NCBI GenBank assembly: GCA_013339895.1
Contig: JABACO010000002.1
Location: 9,022,924-9,086,923 of the forward strand
Reading direction: 5' to 3'
From: Ephydatia muelleri
Taxonomy: Eukaryota; Porifera; Demospongiae; Spongillida; Spongillidae
DNA length: 64,000 bases
The notes under the pieces were generated by a model. That model saw nothing but the letters and a program-made list of their open reading frames with translations. It made no database searches and was not told where the DNA came from. This document shows positions 11,668-23,700 of the stretch, in pieces. How positions within the stretch are numbered: position 1 is the stretch's first letter; each line of letters begins with the position of its first letter. The position numbers and the translations under genes are program-made.

Positions 11668-12420
11668 CAACTGCACCTTCGGGATAATGCGCATTGCTGT
11701 GTAGTGTCTGTATGTTGTATTGTTTATAGATACCGGCATCATGTGTACAATGATGTGCACACCAACTCAGTTCAGTCAGAGTGCGTGGTGGATGACTCTG
11801 TTGATAGACTCCAGGGGAGGGGGGGGGGGGGGGGGGGCAGTTTGTTCCCAGTGCAGTGCCTAAGGCCACTTGCTCTCACAGTAGCATTGCACGAAAGCAA
11901 CCCCACCTCCCCTCTTTCAGGACACAGCTTTCGCCACATGTTGTGCAATGACAGGGGGGAAGCATCAATCAAGGACAGCTGTGGAAATGCACGTGTGTAC
12001 ACAATGCACATTTAGAAAATCTGGCGGGCCTAAATTTGTGTAGTTTTCACAAAATTGGCCCCAATCCCAAAAATGACAGTTTATGAAAAATGTGTACCAC
12101 GGATCAAGAATACATGTGTATTTGCATGTGTATTTACATGTAAGCACATACACATATACATGCACCTGTTGTTACTGTACTCTATGGGCAAACACACTTA
12201 CTTTGGGTACACTGCCATGTTCAATATGCACACTCACCCAAACCCCACCTGTAGAGCAGAGATAGGGAATGGTTTGTGTCTCATCTGCTGAGGTCCCAAC
12301 CCTACTGGAGATAAAGGCTCCTCCTACTTCACTCAGTGGAGACACCAATGGCTGTAGGCATTAAAGCTGCAACATTAACAGAATCAGTGAAAAACACATT
12401 GTTGCCATGCAGTATAGCCC
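11668..12420 (+). pseudogene. Inverted, decayed copy of the linker exons of the CARD-ankyrin gene
   Basis: This plus-strand block aligns by eye, in order, with the minus strand of about 40.23-39.25 kb. Matches are GTACAACTGCACCTTC (11668), the 117-nt exon type (CAGTTCAGTCAGAGTG ... GACTCCAGG, 11770-11815), intronic sequence around 11900-12070, and the start of the b-type exon (CACCTGTAGAGCAG at 12246, then ACTGGAGA ... GGAGACACCAATG to about 12340). The exon copy carries a ~20-nt G run where the gene has about six, has lost its donor site, and drifts away after 12340. It is therefore not functional. Confidence 0.7.
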
Positions 12421-13357
12421 GTCCCCTTTCTTACAGCCAAGGGCATGTTGTAAACCAGCCCCACAACCATCGTAATTGGCTGGCAGATTAGGTGAGTGTC
12501 ACAAATAGAGGTGCTCTTAATGGACCATCTGGTATCTCATATTAGTAAAATGTGATTCTACAGATAGCACAGATGCATGCATATCAAGTTCCAGCAACAA
12601 AATCAAATCATGCACATCGACCTTTCTATCCACAGACTTTCAGTTCAGCAGCAAAAAGGCAGTAAGGACTGTGGCTTTTTTGCAATCACACTGGCCATTG
12701 AAATATCTTAGTACACCATGCCAGTTTGAAGAAGTTAAACAAGAAACCAAAAGTTGCCTAAAGTGAAGTGAAGCTGAGGGTTTAGAGATGAAAAAAAGGT
12801 GGTTGCCATGGTGCAATAGCAGTGAACAAGCCATGGTACACATGTACACACCCAAATTATTACAATTTGTAACACATATGTGTACTAATATGTGGCAATA
12901 ATGTGCGCACATATTTGGTGCAAAACTTTAAGAAAGCAGATATTGACATATTTTTTTCCCCAATTCCTACACATATACATGATCAAATATGTGCTTCTCG
13001 TACAAGGTTTGCTAGCTACAGATGTATATATGATTTCAAAATTGTGTTGTTTTTTTATGGTTTACTAAGCATTTGTACAACTACAAAGACACACTCTGAA
13101 ATTGCTTGGACCCACAAGGAAACTGCTAGCTAGTATGAATAGCTGAGGGGTAAATAGCAAAACTAAAGTAGCAGAAAGAAATACCTTATGATTAATTTCT
13201 TGGAAGATGGTTTCTTCAAACTTATTGCAACATGTAGATATGAGATCCACAAATTTTATCATGAGAAAGAGTAATGTATACCATTTTATTTGCTTATAAA
13301 CTGGGGTCACTGTAAAGAGTTTTAAGCAATGGCCAGTAAAGAAATTACTTACCTGTT
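12421..13357. other. Non-coding, part of the decayed duplicate block
   Basis: AT-rich sequence without a recognised exon. By position it corresponds to the interval between the linker exons and the ankyrin exons of the parent gene, but I could not align it confidently. Confidence 0.35.
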
Positions 13358-13376
13358 ATGGCGTGTGTGTGTGTGT

Positions 13377-13414
<38 letters not shown>

Positions 13415-13550
13415 GTGTGTGTGTGTGTGCATGCGTGTGCATGCGTGTGCGTGCATGTGTGCGTATGTGTGTGTATGTGTGTGTGCATGTGTGGGTGTGG
13501 GTGTGTGTGTGTGTATGTGTGTGTGTGTGTGTGTGTGTGCGAGGGTGCAT
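13358..13550. repeat. (GT)n microsatellite, imperfect
   Basis: About 190 bp of GT repeats with interspersed GC, AT and GG interruptions. All open frames across it in six frames (Cys-Val or His-Thr polymers) are spurious. Confidence 0.95.
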
Positions 13551-13983
13551 GTTTCCATGCTGTGGTTAGCAAACACCTGGTTCGGCTCACTTAAGAGCAT
13601 GCAGTATTAGTAACGGGGTCGCTGTACCGGAGATAATATGTTATCTATCGCTGTAGCATAGACGCTAGAAGTGGCAGACCCAGCAGCCTCGGAAAGACCC
13701 GTGGCCAGTGTTAGTTACAGCCACGAGAAAAATATGGGCCATTATCCCTTTCACTGCGATTCAACTAATTCAAGGACGAGATAAATGGAAAAGACTTTTG
13801 GCAAAACAAACTTTGAAAGGATAAAATTCACTCTTTTCAATCAAGCCTAGTTTACCTTTTTTTATCTTGCTCTTTGTACAGATAAAGTCACTCAAACTGA
13901 GTTTACCTTCTTCTTTTTTTCTTGCATAATCTCACGCGGTCAGTAAATTTTCCCTTCATAAATAATAGAAATGCTTGTTTAAT

Positions 13984-14103
13984 AGACCCTTCCCTTTAAG
14001 AAGAACTCCGGATGTGACATCACTAATCAACGTACTTCACGAATTGGGTTAAGTATATGTTAATGAGTGATGTCACGTCCGGAGTTCTTAAAGGGAAGGG
14101 TCT
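13984..14103. mobile_element. Small inverted-repeat MITE (~120 bp)
   Basis: The left arm AGACCCTTCCCTTTAAGAAG continues ACTCCGGATGTGACATCAC and pairs with GTGATGTCACGTCCGGAGT ... AAGGGAAGGGTCT on the right. Stems are about 45 bp with a ~30-bp loop. No clear target duplication was found. Confidence 0.7.
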
Positions 14104-14164
14104 GTTCGACACACAATACACAAAGTATACAAGTCATACACTAAACTGAACACAAGCGAAAGCA

Positions 14165-14345
14165 GTTAAGAGATACTGGTGGGTTTGTAAATGTTACTGA
14201 TGGTTTGTCCACTGGGGAGACACCTCTCGACCTTTCCTTTGTCCAGCATGAAAGGTCCTATGCTCTCATGGGCCGTAGGGTGCTGGGTGTACATGGGTTA
14301 CATGTACTGTATGAAGGGGCACATGCATGCCATGTCTGGCAGGGT
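14165..14345 (+). pseudogene. Decayed copy of an ankyrin exon and its flanking intron
   Basis: The sequence matches the minus strand of 38262-38040: intron end GGTTTGTCCACTGGGGAGAC, the acceptor tract CTCGACCTTTCCTTTGTCCAG, exon start CATGAAAGGTCCTAT. It then jumps to the downstream intron (CATGGGCCGTAGGGTGCTGG), with most of the 34-codon ankyrin exon deleted. Together with the block at 11.67 kb this defines one inverted duplicate. Confidence 0.75.
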
Positions 14346-14582
14346 ATTGAAAAATGCATGAGAGATAATCACCATCCTCAAAATAACAACTACAGTATGA
14401 CTGCACATGTAGTGTATGTATGGATCAACTTATGGGTTAGCTAAAGATGTACTGCACAGTATAGGTATGTTAAGAGATTTGTAATGGAGATAGACACTGT
14501 AGCTATTTAGGTTAAGTGCTTTATATATTTTGTTACACACGTTGATTGATGCCTCTTGTGTGTCTCTACATTTGAAGATGAC

Positions 14583-14770
14583 CTGGTTTCTCTGAACCAT
14601 GTACATAATCAGACAGAGATGTGCAACACAAAGAACTGTACAGATGCTTGAAGTGACCTGTATTGATCAATCAAACCATCCAATCAAAACACAGGTCACT
14701 TCAAGTGTCTGTACAGTTCTTTGTGTCGTACAATCTCTGTCTGATTGTGTGCATGTTTTGGAGGAACCAG
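14583..14770. mobile_element. MITE, copy 1 (CTGGTT...AACCAG family)
   Basis: Inverted arms ACATAATCAGACAGAGAT and ATCTCTGTCTGATTGTG, with AAAGAACTGTACAGA / TCTGTACAGTTCTTT inside, span about 188 bp. A related copy is at 37642-37823, in an intron of the CARD-ankyrin gene, at the equivalent position relative to the ankyrin exon copy. Confidence 0.7.
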
Positions 14771-16668
14771 TCTCTAGATGCATTCGTTTCATAATGAAAG
14801 ATACATGTACATGTACTCTACATACAGTAATAGATTTTCCATTGTTCCCTTCCTACACGGCGCGACAGTGTACCGTATGCAGCCTTGTATATTGCACCCA
14901 TACTAATCGATACTCGTCTGCACTCGACACGTGGGCAGTTTTTCATACGTCACGAATGCGGTGCCATGTATACGTCTCAGAACGAACACTTTGCTTATAC
15001 GTATGATATCGTGGTCTGCATATGGATTCAGTATATTCGTCATCACCTGTCTGCATACTTCAGATGAACGCGTGCAGACTCTGTACACGTCATGTATTCG
15101 AGTCGTTTCAAATCCATTTTCTGTTCTGCATACTTGAAGGCTAGTGCTTAAACCCTGAACCACGCCAGCAATAATTCAGAATTTAACGGCAAACTTTAAT
15201 CAAATTACAGCTGAAATACAACTTGGTCAAAAAATAAACAGGTATAGTTCCAAGCTGGCGATCAAAGTCTCCATCACATCCTGCTGATGTAGTTAGAAGG
15301 GCACTCTCCGCCTAGCAGAGGCCTCTTGGAAGGCGAGCACGAGCCTCTACTACTCTCGCGGCGCTTGTCGACGGTTTCCTTACAAGCACACGCTAAAATA
15401 TTACAGAGGTTATGCACAAAGAACTCAGCATTTACTTACTCTCTGACCGCGGTGGTAGCTAGCTTATGCTTTACAATGCTATCGTCGTCATCCCCTTGGT
15501 TGGCCATGCAGCGAAACGTTTTCATTTGGCCGTAGTACACCCTGGCGTCGGATCAAGAGCTGTGGTCAGAAATGAAAGTCATAGCATGCCTACTCTGTAC
15601 CTGCGTTTCTTCTTTTGCCGGGGTTGGTCACTTCCACCCTTTCAGTCTCGATGTACTCGCTTAAATATCTCCTGACCCTGAAGTTATTGGCACGCGCACA
15701 TAATCCACATGCACATATACAACGTACTATGCTCTTCGCGTAATGGCGTTCTATTGGTCGGCACTGTGCTGAAGAGAACAAACATGACGTAAGCATGTAA
15801 ACCTTTGTGACAACTTGAAACGCCGCCTAACTGCATCTACTGAATCACACACTTGTCCTGGTTTGACACAAGCAACACCTACAGTGTAAACACGCACAAC
15901 TTACCAGGCCTAGACTGCTTAAGTCCGTTTGGTATGCCTTTATAACCTCCGCCTGTCACCCGCGTTGTCCGAAACTCTCTATCTTGCACAGTTGCACCTC
16001 ACTGATTCGTCAGCTATATAGTGATCAAAATCAACAATCCGATTTCTCTTACGTTGGGAACGGCTCCATTAGTACTGTCTCCACAGATAGCCCAGTAGTC
16101 CAACTTTCCTTTCCTCCTATTTCGTTGGGAACTCAACCAAGTTGCCTATTTTTGTTTCCTTTGCTCGATCGTGCGTCGTCACCTCCACTAATGACCAACA
16201 CGTGCAAAACTTAAAACCGAGCATGCGCAGATAATGATATCAAAATTAATTACTCAAATAGGCCTACAGGCTACACCCGCTACAATGATTATAGGGATCC
16301 AATAACTTACCTGTGAGTACGCGACTCGGTCGAGGTAATTATAGTAGCCACACTCATATGAATGCGTTTTCATGGGTGTGGTTAAAACGGCCTATATTCC
16401 TATTTATTGCGCACTATCGTAATTTACGGGCTAAACTGCTGCTCGCGATATGGGTGCCATACGCAGCCGATACTTATAGCCCCAACAATACCCATCTGCA
16501 CACTGCACTGGACATTGACATATCTAGGTACGAGTATGTATATTGGTCCGCACATGTGCATGTCTGGATATGTATCTGCATACCATGGCGTGGGCAAACT
16601 CTGCATATTACTGCATACGATACTATGTCACGCAGTGCTATGTCCAAAATTGCTATAACTTACTCAAA
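14771..16668. other. Intergenic, no gene recognised
   Basis: About 1.9 kb with only short open frames lacking conserved motifs. Several CpG-containing stretches around 14860-15100 and 15300-15760 could be promoter-like, but nothing decisive is visible. Confidence 0.35.
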
Positions 16669-16860
16669 GGGGGGAAAGAGCATGAGGTAAAATTTCCTCA
16701 TTTGAGCAAAGTTGCAGGTGAATTGTTGGCTGCCCCAGCCACTTCTACACCCAGTGAGCGAGTTTTTATTACTTCCAAACTCGCTCAAATCTACTGTAAG
16801 GAAAGGCTCTCACTTGGTGGTGATGTAGCCAATGCCTGTTTATTTCGGAGCTTTAACTCT
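16669..16860 (+). pseudogene. hAT dimerisation-domain relic
   Basis: The plus frame reads FPHLSKVAGELLAAPATSTP then SERVF, followed by KERLSLGGDVAN, the conserved C-terminal hAT motif order. The catalytic and zinc-finger regions are absent and I could not locate terminal repeats. It is the third dimerisation-domain-only hAT fragment in the window. Confidence 0.75.
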
Positions 16861-17239
16861 AAGGCCGACCAGAGGAGTGAATACATTCACAGCAATTCGG
16901 CCGTCCGCACGCGGGTGATTACAAACTACGTATTCAGTCATGCATCCGTGCATATCACAAAGCGTGCACTCACGATTAACGTAGTCCCATTATTTCACCG
17001 CCCAATCCTGTACGGGAATATCATTAAACGGCCATTTAACCCTCTCCTCACGGTATGATTGAATTTGAATTCGAATACCTCTTTTAAGTTTACAACACGC
17101 CGAGGCTACAGCTGCAGTAGAGGACAGGTCCCACGAATTTTTAATTAAGGTATGTGAGGTCAAAAAAAGCTGGTTTTCTAATGCCTGAAACCGAAAACAA
17201 TGTGCACTCGTTGTCGCTCAGGGGTCAGAACAAGGCTAT

Positions 17240-18415
17240 AGCTAGTTGTATGTACTCACATTGGTCTGAGGCCTCACCACAGTGGTCTTCTTAGGGTGAT
17301 GTGATTCGGAAAGGTGTGGCTATCTTCGGTGAGTAATTTGTCTCTAGATCTAATAATGGTATACACACGGAAATGTGTATATCACTCAGCACATTCATAG
17401 ATGTCTAAATAATCTATGGTACATTTCATTGTATGTGACGCAAGGTTTGTCCAGTAAGCTTCACATTGGTATGAGACATCACCTCAATGGTCTTCTGAGG
17501 GTCACGTGATTCTGAAGGGTGTGGCTATCTCAGGTTTCACTAATAATGGTATACATACTGACGTGAGTATCACTACATTTCATTGTATGTGACACAAGGT
17601 TTGTCCAGTAAGCTTCACATTGGTATGAGACATCGCCCCAATGGTCTTCTGAGGGTCACGTGATTCTGAAGGGTGTGGCTATCAGTTTGTTACTAATAAT
17701 AGTATACATACTGACATGAATATCACTACATTTCATTGTATGTGACACAAGGTTTGTCCAGTAAGCTTCACATTGGTATGAGACATTGCCCCAATGGTCT
17801 TCTGAGGGTCACGTGATTCTGAAGGGTGTGGCTATCAGTTTGTTACTAATAATAGTATACATACTGACATGAATATCACTACATTTCATTGTATGTGACA
17901 CAAGGTTTGTCCAGTAAGCTTCACATTGGTATGAGACATTGCCCCAATGGTCTTCTGAGGGTCACGTGATTCTGAAGGGTGTGGCTATCAGTTTGTTACT
18001 AATAATAGTATACATACTGAGGTGAGTATCACTACATATCATTGTAAGGTTTGTCCAGTAAGCTTCACATTGGTATGAGACATTGCCCCAATGGTCTTCT
18101 GAGGGTCACGTGATTCTGAAGGGTGTGGCTATCAGGTGAGTCGTTTGTCACTAATAATAGTATACATACTGAGGTGAGTATCACTACATATCATTGTAAG
18201 GTTTGTCCAGTAAGCTTCACATTGGTATGAGACATCGCCCCAATGGTCTTCTGAGGGTCACGTGATTCTGAAGGGTGTGGCTATCAGGTAAGTCGTTTGT
18301 CACTAATAATGGTATGCATACTGACGTGAGTATCACTACATTTCATTGTATGTGACGCAAGGTTTGTCCAGAAAGCTTCACATTGGTATGAGACATCACC
18401 CCACTGGTCTTCTAA
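17240..18415. repeat. Tandem array, ~153-bp monomer, about 7 copies
   Basis: GGGTCACGTGATTCTGAAGG recurs at 17499, 17653, 17806, 17959, 18103 and 18255 (spacings 154, 153, 153, 144, 152), with degenerate units at both ends. Each monomer carries a palindromic E-box in GGTCACGTGATT and a GGTGTGGCTATC motif. No coding potential. Confidence 0.9.
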
Positions 18416-19150
18416 TGACCTATGCAGCACTCACTGGAAATGCATCAAGAATCTTTTCACCTATCAGAGTCATGTTAATGAATAGTTTTTCATATTGTTG
18501 ACTTGGTTCTGAGTACAGTGCTACACAAGTATATAACCACACACAATTACACACAAAGTTCATCCACCTGCTGCACAAGGTGTAAGAACGACTCAGAATG
18601 GTACGAGCATTAGCTGAGGCGACCAAAGCGGTCAGTCAATGCCTTGGTTATTTTTTATGAAGAAATGCATTTTAATGTATTTCTTGGACGATGGTTTATG
18701 CTTCAGCTTGCCCTGGAGACTATATTATATGTTCTGCTGCGTGATGTTACTTATTATATGCATCGTATAAAGAGGCGGGGCACGCAAACAATCTATCGCT
18801 AGAATGTACCTCGTTCTCTCGGTGTCTTCTTTGGTGCCATCCATAAATTACGTCACTTCGAAGGGTCCCCAGCATGCAGGGTGGTAGCAGCCAGTGTGAC
18901 GATGTATACATGAAGCATACATCAGTATAAGAGGGGTCCATATAGGTGACGTAGTTTATGAACGGCCGCTTGTCTTATCATTTATACAAAGAATCAGGAT
19001 TCCAACTCCAACCTCCCATTATGGAAATGTCTTTCAGAATGCCTCACGTTCTCAGCAGGCGAGGTCTGCAATCGCCATGTCATTAGTAAAACATCATGAC
19101 GACGCATGCGTATGCATTTTATAGCAGCCACGTGAATCACGTGATGATTA
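18416..19150. other. Intergenic, nothing convincing
   Basis: Contains a 68-codon minus-strand open frame (18420-18626) without recognisable domain or splice support, and otherwise unremarkable sequence. Confidence 0.3.
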
Positions 19151-19545
19151 TTTTCGTCTGGCGTCGGTAAGTATGGCTCCACAGAATGTTCTTTTTTGAT
19201 AGGATGTATGACCGCTGTGGAACACTACATCTTCCACTGTAAGTCAGAGAGGTGCCATTTTATTCCAAAATCGTCAAACGAAAGCCAGGTGAGTTACCTT
19301 TAGCCTACGCTCGTTTTGAATTGAAAGCTTTGCTCGTCAGGAAATTGTGTATTGGGATAACGTTCTGCGAAGCAATTCAGGCAGGTTGTTGGTTAGAAAG
19401 AACGGCCGGCTACGCTACACAGCGAGGTAAGCTGTCAATTACGTGTTTTTGTGTGGCACTTTGTTTGCTTCCAAGGCGTAACGTCGGGAACAGAATAATG
19501 GTGTTCTCTACTGCATTATGGCAGAAATGTTGGATTCCTTGATCT
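19150..19545 (+). CDS. Candidate small spliced gene, unidentified
   Basis: Three exon-like pieces have good splice signals. The first lies between TTTTTTGATAG (about 19201) and CCAG|GTGAGT (about 19288), with a Cys/His-containing HYIFHCKSERCHF. The second lies between CTCGTCAG (about 19340) and GCGAG|GTAAGC (about 19426), with RLLVRKNGRLRY. The third runs from TTCCAAG (about 19476) to TGA at 19542. Phases agree at both joins (phase 0, then phase 2). No family was recognised. It could also be an untranslated or transposon-derived transcript. Confidence 0.3.
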
Positions 19546-20427
19546 ACCTGAAACATCCTGGCTGAACAAGAGCGCTAAAACGTACGTGATGTAACAGCAC
19601 CTCGTTATTGTTACCCTTTTCCTTTCGCTCAAATGGCGGTGTATTCCACGTGCATTGTTGACAGCAGTGCACTATTCTAAAGAAAGATCGACCTGTGTTG
19701 TGGAAGTCAGATGTTACAACGTCACCATCAACTGCTGGGAGGTAAGGCCATTTTTTGGTAAAAGTGTTGTTTCAGTTATGCTTTCTTTTCTACGAACAGG
19801 TTTGTTTACTTATCAACTTTCTATGTTTCATATTTGTAAACTTGAAACATTAAATTTTTTACTATGTGATCAATAATCTGTGATAGTATTAACTAGTCTA
19901 TTTAACTTTCCTTACGTCATACGATAGTTCTATATTGCGCGTACACGGTAGGTTCCTCGGTCACGTACAAAATTGCACGTTCGCGCGCGACGTTGCTCTC
20001 GAATTACCCCGTGCGCATACAAATAATCCTCCGGGACCGAGAAATCATTCGTATGAAATCGGTCCACTCACGATTTCGAGAGCACATGGCGCGCAAAATT
20101 CGGAAGCACGCTCTTCCGGGTGATATTGCGTGCTGTCACGGGCCCGGAATCAAAGCCCTGAATTGCTGTGATTGTTGGTTTTTTATCTAAACTTTTGTTT
20201 TTCCGCCACCCAATCATGTATCTTTCATTATTGTGATTTCGATTCAATCCCCCTGTTATCAGTTGAACAATTTAAATGCCCCATCTGTGTGAAATCAGAA
20301 GTACTTCAGTCGGGAAACTGCGCTGCACTTCTCTTTTTAAAAGGGGCATACTTTAATAATTTTAAATCGATGCGACATCAACCGATTCTCGATCATCGGC
20401 TCATTTCGTCCAGATAATTGATAAATT
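19546..20427. other. Intergenic, nothing recognised
   Basis: Contains another strong donor-like site (CTGGGAG|GTAAGG near 19742) and CpG-rich sequence around 19940-20140, but no supported gene. Confidence 0.3.
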
Positions 20428-20512
20428 TTCGCTACATATAGGAGCACAGAGCACATATCATTGTGTGGCAATTGTGATAGTGGTGCCATAAAGGAATAGC
20501 CTGTCCTGTCCT
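20428..20512. repeat. Partial duplicate of the terminal exon of the CARD-ankyrin gene
   Basis: The sequence around GATAGTGGTGCCAT and GTGCACAGGGCACATATC-like text at 20428-20512 repeats at 20828-20912 with about 80% similarity by eye. The second copy lies in the last coding exon (encoding FMAPLSQ on the minus strand), so the first lies in the 3' flank. Confidence 0.6.
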
Positions 20513-20568
20513 TTTCTGTTTCTTCTTTTTCATAGTAGGCCGTTTTTGTCAAAATTGTGCCTTTTCAA

Positions 20569-20574
20569 TTTATT
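20569..20574 (-). promoter_or_regulatory. Possible poly(A) signal AATAAA of the CARD-ankyrin gene
   Basis: Minus-strand AATAAA about 215 nt beyond the proposed stop at 20788-20790. This is a reasonable position for 3'-end formation but a common motif in AT-rich DNA. Confidence 0.35.
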
Positions 20575-20787
20575 TCTTGATACTCAAAAGTGCATGACTC
20601 GGAATGTTATTTTGACAAAGTATATATGATCAGTTCCTTAGCAGTGCAAACTGCAAACATAGCTACTACAGACTGGAATCTTATAAATATATACATGCCT
20701 TAATATACAGTTATCTATTAACCCCTTGCCGTTGTCATCTCCTCAATTAATCAAATGTTTATAAGCAAGTAAAACACCACATAGAAA

Positions 20788-23700
20788 TCAGAACACAAAG
20801 AAATTTGCAGACACTAATACACTGGAACACTTCATATAGGTGCACAGGGCACATATCAACATGTGGCACTGTGATAGTGGTGCCATGAAGGTGCTGTCTG
20901 GAAGCTGCCCTGGACCGTCCCTTGTGCTTTCGTACTTGAGTGTCACATGTGCATGAGTGCACATGCATTGTGTGCGTGCAGCCTCAAACCGGGCTGACAG
21001 TTCATCCATGTGGGCTGAACCAGATGTACCGTCGGGAATGTCAATGTGAACAACAAAAGAGCGTGATTGTTCTGTACTGATGCCACCAGGGAATGCTGCT
21101 CGTCCAGTCCCCAGTCCTACCTGATTCTGGCATACGAAATCGGTTGACACTTCACTTTTATTCTCTTCTGCATTTTCAATACCAGATCGGTGCCCATTTA
21201 TTGAGTTCTCCATTTTTTTGTCCCTGGCATTGTCTCGTCCTACTTCCTCAGCCTTCTCCTCTCCACCATCATTTGCATGTTCTTCAGCGATAGCTGTTGT
21301 CTTGGCAGGGGATTTGATCTTCCCTCTTGGCTTTGTCTCTAAAGTAGCAGCCACAGGTGTGCCTTTCGGTTTCAATGGTCTGTGGAATGCAGATGGAGCA
21401 TTTGATGCTTGCAGTACCCTATGAGATGAGGGCCCCGGTGCTGTAACTGCAGGCTTTGAGACATTCTTCCCGACTGATGGATGAAATATATCATCAAATC
21501 TGACTTCGATGCTTCATACATTACAGTGTAATGTAATGTATCAAAAGACAAAAGACGGACAGCACCATGCAGATGCAACCTGACACATACAAACACACAG
21601 AGATCTCGCCCGATAACTCCATCATTCATGCAAGTTCGTACTATTGCTTTCAAGAATTGCACGGTGGTGGAGATTAATGTGCAAGTTCCTTGCACATTTA
21701 CACACGCATGTGTTAAGTTGTGTCTACAAGGTTCTACTTTATGTTCATCAAATGGGCACAATTTGCTTACATGCATAGCATGATGCAAGAAAGAAAACGA
21801 AACATGACAGATCACCTCGTGATTTTTAGTACAACAACATCCATTTATTGTTGAGACCTAAACTGCCAATTTTCTCTCCAGAGAAACATTATCTACATGT
21901 ACAAAACAGTTAGCTTTACAATGTTTAAGTCTGCCTCATGCACATATGACAGTTTCTTCATGCTACACGCACTATGAATCACATACATACAATGCACTCT
22001 GTACATAAGCATTTTCTGTAAGTTTTACCCCTGCAACATAACCGCATACAAGACCTTCTTGGATTTGTGTTATTCTACTAACATATCATACTCCTTCATT
22101 TTAGAACCCACCTCTGCTTATTTCATCTTTTGCTCTTGTCGCTGTCAATAGTGGGCTGGCTTTGGTACGATCTTGCTTCTGTCTTCCATCAGCAGAATGA
22201 AACGGCTTATCCCATGCAGCAGTGACACTTGGATGCTTGGGTTTTGGTGAGGCAGCTGCATGTTCTGAAGGAACAGTCCCCGACTGAATCACTTCTGGTG
22301 TCCCTTCATCACCTGTACTCACTGTTCTCTCAGAACCATTCCTTGGTGGTTGTGTCTGTGGCAATGATTCACTTGGTGTCAGTGACAACAATTCATTCTC
22401 TGGTGACTGCGTCTGTGACAATATTTCATTACTTGGTGTCTGTGTCTGTGATAAAGCTTCATTCCTTAGTGGCCGTGGCAACAATTCACTTGTTTGTGCC
22501 TGTGCACATGACAACAATTCACTCTGTGGTTTAAGTCCAGATGTCTGCTGATGAAATTGTTGAATCCCTGGAGGCAGTACAACTGCAGTAGTACTAGATG
22601 GTGACTCCACCACTGGTGGAGTACTTTGTGATACAGAAGCATTCATCCTTTCTGTTGAGCTTAATGCAACAGTATCTGCCACTGAGATGTAGTGATGACC
22701 GGACTCGAGCAATTGTGGTTGAGAACGTGCCATTTGATTATGCGGACCTGCAGATGCAACATTTTCTTTATAAACAGTGAGACCACAAGTGTCCACTTGA
22801 ATGTACAGTAGTGGGCACGAAAGCAAAATCACTTTGCACATTATTGTATCCTAGCTTCTGCACCTTTATTGTGAACAGTAACTTAACTGCAATTATGTGC
22901 GTATTTCGTCAGTCGTTATGTTAAACCCTGACTGGTTTGATAAGGTGTACTGTAAGCACAAAAGCAACATATCTTTCATCACTTTGCTGGAAAAAGTTGC
23001 CAATAATTAAAATGCCCCCTTGTTAAGCAATCTACAATTTAAAAAGCTATTTTCTAGCTTGTTGTGACAATATTGGTCATGCCGCTTGAGTTAATAATAG
23101 CAATGCAAGGACTGTAGAATCACAATGATGTGCTGGTGGGGCATTCAGCACCAGTAAATGAAGGATGCACTTTTAATCGTTTATGTATGGCCGTGTGAAA
23201 CATACACAGTAAAGAATCATAATAATAATGTAAACACAACACAAAATGGCTGATATAATGCATGCATACATGTAAACATAGAAAGTAACTCACCATCATT
23301 GCCCAAGGTATTGAAGTCATTGAGAATGTCTTCAATGTAAAACACAGGTAAAAAATTTTGAAGCATATGTATGGATGTGGATTTTTGAAAGGGAAAGTGT
23401 TGGATAAAAACATGCAATAAAATACAAATATAAACACACCAAATGCACATTAACATCTACTGTACCTGTACACATACAATTGGGAGTGTAACCGAGTTGT
23501 TCACTATACTCAAGTTTATTAGGATATTTGAAATAACTTATTTTACGGAATAACCATATTAATGCACTACATGTATATTCAAAATCATCAGTTAACATTT
23601 TTCAATTCAGGATTCCTTACATAGCTGTAGGCAGAACCGCCATATATTTCCGTCATGTTAAAAACATGCACCTTTTTGGAGCTGCCCTCAATGACACCTT

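Noticed and set aside
13329-13610. Several overlapping 60-90-codon open frames on both strands
   Set aside because: They translate a GT/AC microsatellite into Cys-Val or His-Thr polymers; composition artefacts.
17240-18415. CRISPR-like regular repeats
   Set aside because: The whole ~153-bp monomer repeats, not a short repeat with unique spacers, and the context is an animal genome.
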